Shown here: positions 20,574-33,199 of the stretch, in pieces
Layout: each line of letters begins with the position of its first letter
Position numbering within the stretch: position 1 is the first letter of the stretch
Assembly (NCBI GenBank): GCA_029582165.1
Contig: CM055875.1
Span: 8,725,501-8,789,500 of the forward strand
Length of the DNA stretch: 64,000 bases
Reading direction: 5' to 3'
From: Portulaca oleracea
Taxonomy: Eukaryota; Streptophyta; Magnoliopsida; Caryophyllales; Portulacaceae
Translations under genes and position numbers: made by a program
Notes under the pieces: model-generated
Database searches by the model: none
The model's input: only the letters and a program-made list of their open reading frames with translations
Told to the model about the DNA's origin: nothing

Positions 20574-21752
20574 TTACCGTGGGTGAGTGTGTTTGATGGA
20601 CATAAGTTGCTCACCCGGGAAAAAATCTTCAATGGGTTGGGAATCTTCCAAATCAACATGAATTCTTAACAAATGATCGGCTACCACATTCTTGGTTCCG
20701 GCCTTGTCTGGGATCTCTAAATCAAATTCTTGCATGAGCAAGACCCAACGAATAAGCCTCGGCTTTGTTTCTTTCTTCCCCATCAAATACTTGATCGCCA
20801 CATGATCCGTATAGATGATGACTCGGGAGAACATGAGATATTGCCGGAATTTGTTCAAGGCAAAGATGGTGGCCAAGAGCTCATTCTCCGTGGTTGTGTA
20901 ATTCTTTTGAGCACTATCAAGCGCATGACTCGCATAATAAATGACCCGTGGCTTTCTATCCTTGGTTTGAGCTAAACAAGCTCCAACAGCGAAATCACTT
21001 GCATTGGTCATAATCTCGAACGGTAGAGTCCAATTCGGAGGTTGGACTACTAGTGCGGATATTAGCGCTTGCTTCAACCTGTAGAAGGCCTCAAGACACT
21101 CATCAGTAAAGGAGAATGGGGTATCTTCACACAAGAGATCGGTTAAAGGACGAGCGATTTTCAAAAAGTCCTTGACAAACCGTCGGTAAAAACCGGCGTG
21201 GCCAAGGAAGCTACGGACCCCTTTAACGGAAACCGGGGGTGGTAGGTGCTCAATCACTTCAACTTTAGCCTTGTCAACTTCGATGCCCCGAGATGAAACC
21301 AAATGGCCTAAAACAATTCCTTCTTCTACCATGAAATGACATTTCTCCCAATTCAAAACTAAATCAACTTCTTCACAACGAATAAGAATCTTTTCCAAAT
21401 TATCCAAGCAATCATCAAATGTATGATCATAAACAGAAAAATCATCCATAAAAACTTCCATGCAATGTTCAATGTAATCACTAAAAATGGCCATCATGCA
21501 TCTTTGAAATTTACCAGGTGCGTTGCACAAACTAAAAGGCATTCTCCTATATGCAAATGTATCATATAGGCAAGTAAAAGTAGTCTTCTCTTGATGTGCA
21601 GGATGAATTGGAATTTGGAAAAATCCTGAGTACCCATCTAGAAAACAAAAGTATGAATGACCCGTTAACCTCTCTAACATTTGGTCTATGAAAGGGAGGG
21701 GAAAGTTGTCTTTCTTTGTAACTTTGTTCAACTGGCGATAGTCTATGCACAT
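20574..21752 (-). pseudogene. Athila B reverse transcriptase-RNase H
   Basis: This 392-codon open stretch of pol begins right after a stop codon. RT motifs: [20 protein letters not shown] (1-20), [15 protein letters not shown] (35-49), the catalytic FMDDFSVY (101-108, an Athila-style YMDD variant), then [20 protein letters not shown] and [17 protein letters not shown]. RNase H begins near residue 245 with [15 protein letters not shown], where the first catalytic aspartate (usual DASD) is replaced by asparagine. It continues with [20 protein letters not shown] and [13 protein letters not shown]. It is open in frame with the upstream protease section except for a TGA at 21753-21755, where tryptophan is expected. 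Confidence 0.92.
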
Positions 21753-21755
21753 CCG

Positions 21756-22900
21756 TCATCCTGTGACAGTTCGGGTACTTACAAGCTCATTCTTGTCATT
21801 TTCAACAACTGTCATCCCGCCTTTCTTAGGCACACATTGAACTGGGCTTACCCATTCGCTATTTGCGATGCGGAAGATGATCCCAGCGACTAAAAGTTTG
21901 ACTTCTTCCTTCTTAACCACTTCTTGCATATTAGGGTTCAACCTACATTGTGGTTGCCTAGTTGGTCTTGGCTCATCTAACAAATCAATGGAAGGCATGC
22001 ATATGGATGGAGAAATACCCTTTAAGTCCTCAATATTATACCCCAATGCATCCCTATGCTTCCTCAACAAATCAAGCAACCTAGACAATTCAGATTCATG
22101 CAATTTAGCATTCACAATCACAGGGCAAGACTTTTTCGCATCTAAGAAAGCATATTGTAAAGAAGGGGGAAAGGGTTTAAGTTCTAATTGAGGGGGAGAG
22201 GGTTTATCTTGAGAAGAAGACATACCTTTGCATAAAACTTCTTGAATTTCCATACACTCAAAATAAGGCTCATCAATAACAATTTCCTCATGAGTTGGTG
22301 ATGAATTAAGAAGGTTGGTGAGAAATGTGATATCGGTGCCTTCGGGCTCAAATTGAAAGGATTTTAGGAGACTTGCTCCCAAAGGATCATCACATGTAGA
22401 CTCAAGCAAATGAGATTCTTCTATATATTCGTCGACTAGCACTTCCATGACATCGATGGCATAGCACGAATCCTCGTATGACAGATTCTTCAAAGATCCC
22501 TCAAGGTTAAAGATAATGCTCTCATCACTGACGTTTAGCGACATACGACCATTCTTCACATCTATCATCGCTCCGGCCGTGGCAAGAAATGGGTGTCCCA
22601 AAATAATAGGGATGTTGGCGTCCTCATCCATTTTTAGAATAACGAAATCGCATGGTATCAAAAATCTTCCCACTTGGACTGGAATATCCTCCAATATGCC
22701 TAACGTTCTACGCACGCAAAGATCGGTGAGTTAAATATTGATTGTTGTGGGAGTCAAATCATCAAGATTCAACTTTCGGCATATAGAATAGGGCATTACA
22801 CTTACACTAGCCCCCAAATCACATAAAGCATGACTGATCCTCATATCACCAATAGTACAAGGAATGGAAAACCTCCCGGGGTTTTGTTCTCAATAATGGC
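21756..22900 (-). pseudogene. Athila B aspartic protease and link to RT
   Basis: The retropepsin active site DLGASVSVMPYS is read from about 22820 downward (Asp codon at 22818-22820), followed by a stop near 22731. The frame then resumes with ILEDIPVQVGRFLIPCDFVI, KMDEDANIPIILGHPFLATA and AMIDVKNGRMSLNV, the conserved second half of the plant gypsy protease. The remainder is the spacer to RT, ending SPVQCVPKKGG. A frame break lies just upstream at about 22880. It would process the Gag-Pol polyprotein if intact. Confidence 0.88.
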
Positions 22901-22901
22901 A

Positions 22902-24701
22902 TTACAAAGTACAATCGGCTGTCAAGTGAATAGTAGACTTCTCTTGGATGCTCCGCTTGCTAGTGAGGAGTTCCTTCAAATGCTTCTTAAAGGAGGGAAC
23001 CTCAGAAATAGCATCTAGGAATGGGATATTCACTTGAAGTTTCTTGAGCATCTTTACGAACTTCGAAAATTTAGCATCCGACTTTGGTTTGGCAAACCGC
23101 TCGGGAAAAGGCACCGGCGGTGGTTGGGTCTTTGGCTTCTCAATGACTTGGATTGGTTCTTCTTCTATCATAACTCCCTTCCCTTTTCTTACTCTCTCCA
23201 TCTCTTCTCTTTCTTTTTCAATCAACTCTTTTTCAAGACTGGATTCTCCTTATTCCTCCTCATAAACCTCCTTACTTCCCTCCACTAAAACAAACTCATT
23301 CTCCTCTTTCTCTTTCACATCCTCCTCCTCCGTAATATACACCTCATCACCTTCTCTTTCTCCCAAGACATACTCATCCACCATTTTGGGACCCCCAATC
23401 TCTCTACCACTCCTCAATGTAATTGCATTAAATTGCCCTTTGGGGTTGGGTTGAGGTGGGCTAGGAAGAGATTGGATAGGTTTGGCTTGTTGTGCCATTT
23501 GAGCTAATAGCAATTCAAGGTTCTTAATACGGGCTTGATCTCTATCTTGGGTCAACAAAATCTTTTGCAACAATTGCTCAATGGAGAACTCTTGGGGTGG
23601 TTTGGATGTTTGAGATCATTGACCATGGTGGGTATTTTGTTGGTATGGACGACGATTTTGGTTTTGAAATCTGGGAGCTGGGTTTTGATTTTATGGGGGT
23701 TGTTGGTTATAAGCATAGTTTCCACGAGGACGAACTGGATGTTGAGTGGAGTAGGAAAGGTTATTGTTAGGATAAACTGCTTGTACTTGCTCGGATTGGC
23801 ATTCACCACATTGTTGTAGAGGATGTGGTCCTCCACAATAATCATACATGACAACTCTAGCATCCGGGGTAGGAATAAGCAATGGTATCTCTTGAGCGGC
23901 TTTAACTTGCCTTGTGGTCTCTTTTAAGGCCTTCTTTTGTAACATCTCTAATACGACATTCATGAGAAATTTGATTGTGGGGTTACTCTCCAAAGAAGTA
24001 CCTCCACCTCTTGAACCACGGCCTCCTCCCCAATGTGGAGAGTTTTGGGATAACTCATGTAAAAATACATTTGCTTCTTCCGCCATCTTCTAGAGAAACA
24101 TGCCATCGGAAGCATGATTGATAGATTCTCGCAAAGAACTACATAATCTCGAGTAGAAATGATGTAAAAGGAGCCAATCTTCCAAATTGTGGTGAGGACA
24201 TCTCCGTTGGAGGCCTTTGAACCTCCCCCATGCTTAAAATAATGTTTCATCAGCCTCTTGTTTGAAACTCATAATAGCTTGCCTCAATCTACATGTCTCA
24301 TCATTGGGAAAGAACCTTTGAAGAAAATCACGACTGAGGGCGTCCTATAAAGAATAAGTACCCGGTGGACAAGTATTGAGTGATAATAATGCCTTCCCCT
24401 TCAAGGTGAGAGGGAAGAACTTCAACTTCATGTATTCGGCGGAAACTCCGTTCATTTGCACAAACCCAATACGTTGCTCGAACCTGTTGATATGATCGAT
24501 GGGGTTCTCGTGTTCACCTCCATGGTATGAAGTGTTCTCAAATATTTCAAGTAAATATATTTTAAACTCGAATGACGCGTTTGTAGGTAATTCTGGTAAA
24601 ACAATGGGGTCGTCTCCCGTAGCCGAGGATGGTAATGAATACGAGGCTAAGGTACGAGGTAGATTCGGTACTCCGTCATCCATTGGAATTTCAATCTTCA
24701 C
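22902..24701 (-). pseudogene. Athila B gag and gag-protease linker, broken
   Basis: The Gag precursor starts at about 24701 (MKIEIPMDDGVPNLPRTLAS). It shows MKLKFFPLTLKGKALLSLNT, then after breaks near 24345 FLQRFFPNDETCRLRQAIMS and HHNLEDWLLLHHFYSRL. A cysteine-rich knuckle remnant YCGGPHPLQQCGEC follows near 23830. After a stop near 23691 the linker shows PKGQFNAITLRSGREIGGPK (near 23430), acidic repeats, and PPVPFPERFAKPKSDAKFSK with HLKELLTSKR. These blocks are typical of Athila gag-pol linkers. There are at least four interruptions. Confidence 0.88.
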
Positions 24702-24933
24702 TTGCTCTCTTTGTCGCCTCTCTCATCTCGAGCTAGCGTTCGCTTGACGAATAATATTCTCCGTGTTCAAAATCGGTGTAGTATTAGGCGGTCGGCTACA
24801 TCGAGATCGAGTCTGCATGCACAAAGGAACAACAGAATAATCAAATTCTTAACAACTAAAGGTATTAAATCTCTAGCAAAGGAAATGATCTTAAACAACC
24901 CAAAAATCAAGAAGCTAAGCTAGGTGCGCTTGC

Positions 24934-24951
24934 TCCCCGGCAACGACGCCA
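24934..24951 (-). other. Primer-binding site, tRNA-Asp type (Athila B)
   Basis: The minus strand reads TGGCGTCGTTGCCGGGGA, two mismatches from the Athila A site at 6634-6651. It stands three bases from the LTR end. Confidence 0.88.
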
Positions 24952-24954
24952 TTT

Positions 24955-26585
24955 TGTGTAAACGTGGTTTTCGTGATCCGGTTTTTGTCGTTCTCTCTCA
25001 GGCAGCAAAGGGCCTAGAACAAAAGCAACTGAAACTAGGTAGGGTTTAAGGTCACTAGATAACAAAAGTCTTTGGGTGATAAGCAGCGAAAAGAGATCAC
25101 AAAAGCGGACTAAGGTTCAGTCAATATGGGAAAATGGGTTTCGGGAGATTTCGGGATGCAAATGGCAATAAGAACATAGGTTTTGCAATTAGGGAGTAAC
25201 AAATAAGGGGAATCAAGTGGCAATCCCGTTAGAGAAAACCCACCGAATTTCCTCTTTTGAGGATAATTGGGATTTACTTCCTCAAAGCCCACCACGGTTC
25301 CGAAGGGTTAATGAAACGGGGCTCCCAAGATAACCTCCTTCCACTTTCGTGGGTGAGCATTAACTATCCCATGTTCTATCTTCCAACACTAGTGTTGGAT
25401 GTATTTGGGAGCTTTGGATCCCAAATACATCCCACTAGAGGGAAGAATAGTAATGGGAAATTGATTCTCCTATTAATTACCACCTAAATTTGCTAACCGA
25501 ATCCTAATTAACCATTCACATCCTTAATTTCTCCCTAACCCATGGGGTTCTAACCTCTAATCATTCTAACTAACATGCTAACAATATCAACAACTCCAAC
25601 ATTCATATTCAAAACAGGAGAAACAACTGGCAAATGCAATAATCCAAGTATCACAAACACAAAACAATCTAATCACAAAACAGGGATTGAAATACTATTA
25701 AAGCAAATTAAAAGAGAGTAGGGATTAAGAAATGCTCAGTATATGATAGTGATGGAATGGATGATAAAAAACAAAAGGGACTCCAAGCTTCATATAGATA
25801 GAAATCTTCAAATCTTCAATAGAACTTTAACAATATCCAATACAAATGCACTAATCTTCTATTAATCACTCACTAATTACTATAGAATTTCTCTAATCCT
25901 CACTCTAATGGTGCTTTTCTTTCTAATGAACTAGCTCCAAGTATCTCCCCTAATTAATCGTTCAAAGGGGTATTTATACATAGCAAAAGAAGTTAGACAA
26001 AACACAGCATTTCAAGCAACCAAAATGCGTGAAAACCAGGAGACCGCGGGGGCGGTCCTGCGAAGGTGCTTGGGCGATTTCTCTCATCTACGCAGGACAG
26101 CGGGCGCGGTGTTTGGGACAGCGGCTGCTGTCTTCTTCTGGGCAAGAAATCGGTGTAGGCCATCACAGCTGTCACGGGTGCTGTCTTTGGGACAGCGACT
26201 GTGGTCTTCGTCTGGGCAAAGGCTCCTTTGGGCGTAGCGCCCGCCACAAGTAGCGTAGCAAGTGCTACGGTTCTGGAAGGCGATTGCAAGCCTTGTAGCG
26301 CTTGCTACACTGAACGTAGCGGGTGCTACGTTTTGCTGAACTCGTTTTTCGGGAGTCTAATGTATCCTGCCTTGCTTCCCACTTAACCCTTGACTCGGCT
26401 TGGCCCGGGGAATCTCTCGGGATTCCCAAAAATGCTTCAAAACAGCCCTTTTTGCTACGGTTTCGTGTAAAACACCAAAACCTACAAATAACCAAAAACA
26501 TAGTAAAAGACACGAAAATAAACTTGATACGAGTCAAAAGACTAAGTTAAAAGGCGATATTTTGGCCTAAAACTGGACCTAAACA
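24955..26585 (-). repeat. 5' LTR of Athila B
   Basis: 1,631 bp running from TGTGTAAACGTGG on the + strand to CTAAACA (minus strand TGTTTAG...TACACA). It is homologous to the LTR of Athila A. GC-rich copies of GTAGCGGGTGCTACG and relatives lie at 26230-26330. The right end abuts sequence that in the other LTR of element C (31200) is continuous, which marks the insertion point. Confidence 0.88.
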
Positions 26586-28927
26586 ATAGTCTAAGCCCAA
26601 CCCAAACACAACACATAATTTCCAGTTTTATTAAGCGGGCGGGGGTTTACAAACCTTCCTTCAATACGGAGTCATAGACTCCCATCAAATCAAGACTTTC
26701 GAAATCTCATCCCAACTTTTCTTTCCATTTCAATACACTGGATGGCCATCAAATAATTACAACACATGCTCGCTTAACCCCGGGGAAGACCTTTTTATAG
26801 CACAATTTATCAGGGTTTTCCTGATCTCTTGATAACATCCCTACAGGGATCCGCCCTGGTCTCAGGGAACGCTACCCGAACCCGCAATTAGTCTCACTTG
26901 AATTATTAACCACTTTAATACTCGACAAGTTCCAAGTTCCAAGTTTCAATTAACCAACCCCAGTTCCCAAAAGACATCAAACAACCTCATAAAATGACTG
27001 TTCATATTTAACTAAAATCAAAAGAATTATAACACAACACTCAAAGCAGACAGTCAACTTTACATAAAGTCCCCTTTCGTGATGCAGTTTCCAAAACAGC
27101 TTAAATACAATAAAATAAGTAAAGTGCATCCAAAGGGAAATTAGGGAATAGACATTACCTGTTGATCGTCACTTCAAGTCAGTAAACAGACACTTGAGCT
27201 CACTACTCAAAACATCCCCAATCCGAACCTATAAAGAATAGGTTCTAAAAATTAATAACGATCTAACGAAGTTAGTACACAACACTCCCCCTAGCTTACC
27301 CAACCCTAATAACATACTTGGGTCCCTAATCTCATAAAAGGCACAATCATAACACACTACAATAATCACAGTCAAAAAACCCTTAGACCCAACAACACTT
27401 TGACAGCTCGCTACATCCCTATTGTTTAGTCCATAACTTGACTTATCGACCTTCTAAGAAATTAAACTCTAACTTTCTGGAATCTTTGGGATGTCTACTA
27501 AAACTTTTATGTGAATACAAGACCTAATTCGACCTTGAAGAGCTCTAAAAGTAGCAAAATATACAATTGGTCCAGTTTTGACCTGCCCTTGGTAAACGAC
27601 TCATAACCTGGGCTACACACCTCGAAACTGCGAACTGTAAAATTTCTATGAAAGCTAACACCTAGGGGTACTTCCAGTCCAAATATCTTGGTTAAAAACG
27701 TACTACACAATTAATGGTGTATCTTTAAGTACGACGCATCAAATCTGTCCCGAATCGGCTTGGTTTTTATTTTATGCTGTCGACTTTAACTATACTTAAT
27801 TTATCCAAGACTCCAACTTGACCTATACCCACCTAAATACTATCAAAGGATATCCGTACACTACTTCTAAAACCTAAGAAACAATTCTCACAAATGGTAA
27901 TCAAACTTACATAACCAAGTACCCATATTATCACTTTACTGTACCACGCATAAACCTAAGACAATACCACTACATAAGTCAACTAAAAACACTTCAATTG
28001 ATACCATGCTTTCCTTTCACAAGCTATATAACTTTCATCACTCCCTTTCCAGTGGAAGGAAAAAAGACACTTTAATTGATCCCATCTAAAGAGTACTAAC
28101 GTCAACTCCCACAGGGAGGGTGTAAATTTAACAACAACACATGTTTTTTACTATCAACATCTACCCAAAACGTCAAGATTAACCATGGAAAATCAACAAC
28201 CTAGTCATAGTAGTGGCTTTGCATGGAAACAAACATAACACAATTAGAATAAAGTTTAGGGCTTACTACTACAAAAGAATGGCAGTGGGATGGTGGCGGA
28301 AACTTGGCGGCGACAACGATAGTGTGGTTATCTATGGTGGTCCTGTTGGGGGTCTATAGCAGTGTTGGCGGTTACCCAGTAGTGGTAGGAGGACGGTGCA
28401 GTGGTTGTTGGTGGTTTGTATGCAGGTTGGTGGTTATTGGACACGGGAGAGAGAAAGAAGAAATGAAAGGAAAAGAAAAGAAGGAAAAATAGGGGGTTGG
28501 GAAGGAGCAAAATAAGAAAAGGAGATGAGTTTAAAAGTTGCAGTTATGGTTGGGTTAGGGAAGGTTAAATAATATTATTACTAATACTAATAATAATAAA
28601 TCTACAATAATAATGCTAATACACTAACAACACTACTACTAATTACCACTTAGAAATAATAACAATGGTAGTACTACTACTATTAGTAATAATAACAATG
28701 ATAATAATAATACTAGCAAACTATAAGGTTAGTCACATAAAATTTACCAATGTACCCTTCCTCCCATGCGACGTCCCCATGCACACAATGACTATTTTAC
28801 CCCTGTTAGTCTCTCCACGGTCCTATGAGCTCAAGTGTCAAAATAAATAATTACAGAAAACATCATAGAGTAACGGAGTCAACGTAACACGTAAGGGTAA
28901 ACATATTAGAATTTTCGGGGTTTTACA
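26586..28927 (-). repeat. 3' LTR of element C, truncated by Athila B
   Basis: It is the near-identical partner of 31200-34605. The minus strand begins TGTAAAACCCCGAAAATT at 28927. The run at about 28570-28720 is rich in TAA/CTA triplets. Short frames in it are not conserved as proteins. Confidence 0.88.
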
Positions 28928-28948
28928 TCATTCCCCTCTTTAAAGAAG
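28928..28948 (-). other. Polypurine tract of element C
   Basis: The minus strand reads TTTAAAGAGGGGAATGA immediately before the LTR start TGTAAAACC. Confidence 0.75.
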
Positions 28949-29089
28949 TTCCATCCTCGAAACTTAAGGTAAGACTGGCCTAACAACTTACTAAACTAAC
29001 GGGGCAGCTACTCCAAACTCAGGTTTTTATATCATTCTCCTCCTAAAGGAGTTTCGTCCTCGGAACTCGATGCACCTTAGGTGTTGAAG

Positions 29090-29783
29090 AGTTGTGGGTA
29101 CTTGGATCGCATCTCCTCCTCAGTCTCCCATATGGCCTCTGTTGTGGTGTGGTTTGCCCATCGTACTTTTACTAAAGGGACTGTCTTTCTTCGAAGTTGA
29201 TTGTCCATAGATCCAAAATTTCCACCTGCTGCTCCTCTTGTGGATCCTCCTCCAGTGCAGGGTCCTCTGGTTGACCTCCTGGGTCCTCATCCTCATCAAT
29301 TTCTAAGTCTGGAAGTGGGGGTAGGTTTTCTGGGTCCGTGTCGATGTCGATCACATCCGATGGTGTCTGTTCGTGCATCTAGTGTAGAATGTCGAACACA
29401 TCGGCTCCCGCTGGCGCTCTCCCACACCAAAGACACACTGGGTGTTCCAGGAGCTCAGGGTCTGATGGATGAAGCGGTGGCAAAAGCTGAGAGACCCGAT
29501 ATCTCCATCTCCAATGTCCGGCTAAGGTAAGTAGGAAAAGGCTCCCAAAGGCCTCCTCGTGCCTCAAATAGGTTAATTGTATATCCACGTCCAGCTGGAT
29601 CTCGACCTCCTCCCTCAACCGAATAAAATAATTTGTTAAGGGTTCCTCGGGATCTCTCTGAAAGTAGAGGTGAAAATCAGACTCATCGATCTCATAAATG
29701 TGTAGAAGTTGGGGATCCATCCTAATAAAACAAAATAAAAAAAAATGAGTACATATTTTGAACTCATCTAGGCATACTAACAC
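29090..29783 (-). pseudogene. Element C internal coding remnant (5' ORF and pol tail)
   Basis: From 29783 (or the internal methionine at 29720: MDPQLLHIYEIDESDFHLYF) a frame of unknown family runs to a TAG at 29379-29381, then continues in the same frame from MHEQTPSDVIDIDTDPENLP as an acidic, proline-rich stretch to about 29172. After a frame change come VKVRWANHTTTEAIWETEEE and MRSKYPQLF, the characteristic last residues of chromovirus-type pol, and then the polypurine tract. RT, RNase H and integrase are deleted. The first part may be the gag N-terminus, judged only by position after the primer site. Confidence 0.65.
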
Positions 29784-29889
29784 AAAATACCCCTTTTTCC
29801 CATTCCTACATTCAGCACTCCGAACTTAGCTACTTAAGTCCTAAGCTATACACTTAAAAGACTTTAGAAGCTACTAGGTCGAACCTAGA

Positions 29890-29901
29890 GCTCTGATACC
29901 A
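29890..29901 (-). other. Primer-binding site, tRNA-Met type (element C)
   Basis: The minus strand reads TGGTATCAGAGC exactly, three bases from the LTR end at 29905. Confidence 0.92.
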
Positions 29902-30306
29902 TTTTGTAACGCCCTGGAAAATCAATTATAAAATTCTAACAGTCAAACTAACGGCAACAGCGGAAGTCAAACTTATTCGGGCGTTATTGCGTGTCTCCGA
30001 AGAAACACAAAGCAAAATAGTACTTAACAACTATACTGACCAAAGCAATTCCAACATTTGTTCAACTGAAGCACACTTGTCTTTAAACTTGAACCAACAT
30101 AAAAAAAAACTGAAACCACACTAATTTATCTAATAATCTCCTAAGACCGGCGCATCCTCACTTCTAATTCCCATCCCCGTCAATAAAGTTTGTACCTGAA
30201 AACAAAACATTTAAAACATGAGATGGAACTCTATAATGTCCACCCCTAACTGTTAAAACAAGTTAAAAACCAATTCAAATTCATTTAGGGGAAGAATGGA
30301 AATAAT

Positions 30307-31175
30307 CAGTGGCGGATCCAGGAATTAAGGTTAATGGTGTCAGAAATAATCTGCTCAAAAAAATTGAGCAGCATAAATGTGAAAAAATAAACGGTTAAAT
30401 ATCAACATTAACCCTTAAAATGATAGAGTAACTAATACATACCTACACTTCACAAGCGAATTTTGGGAAGAGGTGCCCGAATAGAGGCTAGAATGAGAGG
30501 TCGATTTCGTAGCTACGTTCTTAAAGTATCTCTCCATCTTATATTGAAATTAAAAAAAATAAAATTATAAACATTTACAATTTCACAAAATACACCAAAC
30601 CTAACTTAATGAATTAACAAATTTCATTCAACCACTTATGAACCTCATCAATTTCACATGAATAGTATATATTTTAATTTATAAGTGTACAAACAATATT
30701 TTAATAAAATTTGTTCATTCATACAACAAGCACTTAACAAACTTTAGTTTAACTACATTGACTTAATCACATAAATCTAATTTATAATTTGCAACCAAGT
30801 ATGAGAATAAACTCAATAGTGGAGAAAATAATAATTTAAGAAAAGAATAATAGAGTAGCTTACAATTCAATGATGGAGTTTGGGTTAGAAAAGAATAATA
30901 GAGGGGTTTCTACTTTCTACCAAGTCGATATGTGTTTTGATTTTGTGAAAAACAAAACAAAAAAGCCGCACAAGGACTTAAACCTGTGCAATACATTCTT
31001 GGAAGGCAATTGATTCTGCATGTGACTACTACCACTAGGCTAGACAATCTTTTGATGTTTCATGTGGTGTCAAACATTAGATAACCGTAACATTTTTATA
31101 TCATTTTTCTAAACAGAATTATTTTTTCTAAAAATTATAGTGGTGTCCAATTACTTACAAATAGATCCGCCCCTG
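30307..31175. mobile_element. Non-autonomous hAT-like element, 869 bp
   Basis: Ends CAGTGGCGGATCCAGG and, at the right, the complement of CAGGGGCGGATCTAT form terminal inverted repeats. The flanks are an exact 8-bp duplication GAAATAAT (30299-30306 and 31176-31183). An 8-bp duplication with CAG...CTG ends fits the hAT superfamily. No transposase is visible; the interior is AT-rich. Confidence 0.85.
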
Positions 31176-33199
31176 GAAATAATTCAAACCATTTTACAAA
31201 TAGTCTACACCCAACCCAAACACAACACATAATTTCCAGTTTTATTAAGCGGGCGGGGGTTTACAAACCTCCCTTCAACACGGAGTCATAGACTCCCATC
31301 AAATCAAGACATTCAAAATCTCATCACAACTTTTATTTCCATTTCAATACACTAGATGGCCATCCAATAATTACAACACATGCTCGCTTAACCCCGGGGA
31401 AGACCTTTTTTTAGCACAATTTATCAGGGTTTTCCTGATCTCTTGATAACGTTCCTACAGGGATCCGCCCTGGTCTCACGGAACGCTACCCGAACACGCA
31501 TTTAGTCTCACTTGAATTATTAACCACTTTAATACTCGACAAGTTCCAAGTTCCAAGTTTCAATTAACCAACCCCAGTTCACAAAAGACATCAAACAACC
31601 TCATAAAATGATTGTCCTTATTTAACCAAAATCAAAAGAATTATAACACAACACTCAAAACAGACAATCAACTTTACATAAAGTCTCCTTTCGGGATGCA
31701 GTTTCCAAAACTGCTTAAATACAAAAAAATAAGTAAAGTGCAACAAAGGGAAAATTTGGGCATAGACATTACCTATTGATCGTCACTTCAAGACAGTAAA
31801 CAAACACTGGAGCTCACTACACGAAACGTCCCCAATCCGAACCTATAAAGAATAGGTTCTAAAAGTCAATAACGATCTAACGAAGTTAGTACATAACACT
31901 CCCCCTAGCTTACCCAACCCTAATAACATACTAGGGTTCCTAATCTCATAAAAGTCACAAACATAATACACTACAATAATTACACTTAAAAAAAACCTTA
32001 GACCCAACAACACTCGACAGCTCGCTACATTCTCGTTGTTTGGTCCATAACTTGAGTTACCGACCTCATATGAAATTAAACTCTAACTTTCTAGAATCGT
32101 TCGAATGTCTACTAAAACTTTTATGTTGAAAACAAGACCTAATTCGACCTTGAAGAGCATTAAAATTAGTAAAATATACAATCGGTCCTGTTCTGACTTG
32201 CCCCTGGTAAACGACTCATAACCCGGGCTACACACCTCGAAACTACGAACCGTAAAATTTCTATGAAAGTTAACACCTAGGGGTACTTCCAGTCCAAATA
32301 TCTTGGTTAAAAACTTACTACACAATTAATGGTGTATCTTTAAGTACGACGCATCAAATCTGTCCCAAATCGGCTCCGTTTTTATTTTATGTTGTCGACT
32401 TTAACTATACTTAATTTATCCAAGACTCCAACGTGACCTATACCCACCTAAATACTATCAAAGGGAATTCCTACACTACTTCTAAAACCCAAGAAACAAT
32501 TCTCACGTATGGTTATCAAACTTACATAACCAAGTACCCATATTATCACTTTACTGTACCACGCCTGAACCTAAGACAATACCACTACGTAAGTCAACTA
32601 CAAAAACACTTCAATTGATACCATGCTTTCCTTTCACAAGATATCTCACTTGCATCACTCCATTTCTAGTGGAAGGAAAAAAGACACTTCAATTGATCTC
32701 ATCTAAAGAGTACTAACGTCAACTCCCACATGGAGGGTGTAAATTTAACAAGAACACATGTTTCTTACTATCAACATCTACCCAAAACCTCAAGATCAAC
32801 CATGGAAAATCAAGAACCTAGTCATAGTAGTGGCTTTGCATGGAAAAAAAAACATAACACAATTAGAATAAAGTTTAGGGTCTATTACTACAAAAGAATG
32901 GCAGTGGGATGGTGGCGGAAACTTGGCAGCGACAACGACAGTGTGGTTATCTATGGTGGTCCTGCTGGTGGTCTGTAGCAGTGCTAGCGGTTACCTATTG
33001 GTGGTAGGAGGACGGTGCGGCAGTTGTTGGCGGTTTGTATGCAGGTTGGTGGTTATTGAACACGGGAGAGAGGAAAAAAGAAATGAAAGGAAAAGAACGA
33101 AAAAGAGGGGGTCGGGAAGGAGAAAAATAAGAAAAGGAGATGAGTTTAAAATTTGCAGTTATGGTTGGGTCAGGGAAGGTTAAATAATATTATTATTAA

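Larger units (their letters stand above)
13582..26585 (-). mobile_element. Athila B, nearly complete but inactive Ty3/gypsy element
   Basis: On the minus strand: 5' LTR (26585-24955), tRNA-Asp primer site, gag, protease, RT-RNase H, integrase, a spacer, an env-position gene matching the ATHILA ORF family, and a 3' non-coding region that runs into Athila A at 13581. No 3' LTR is found. The 5' LTR end at 26585 lies inside the 3' LTR of element C, so B inserted into C. Several nonsense and frameshift changes and a plastid insertion disable it. Confidence 0.87.

Noticed and set aside
29890..29901. tRNA gene at GCTCTGATACCA sites
   Set aside because: Only the 12-base primer-binding complement is present, always next to an LTR; no cloverleaf can be formed from the flanks.
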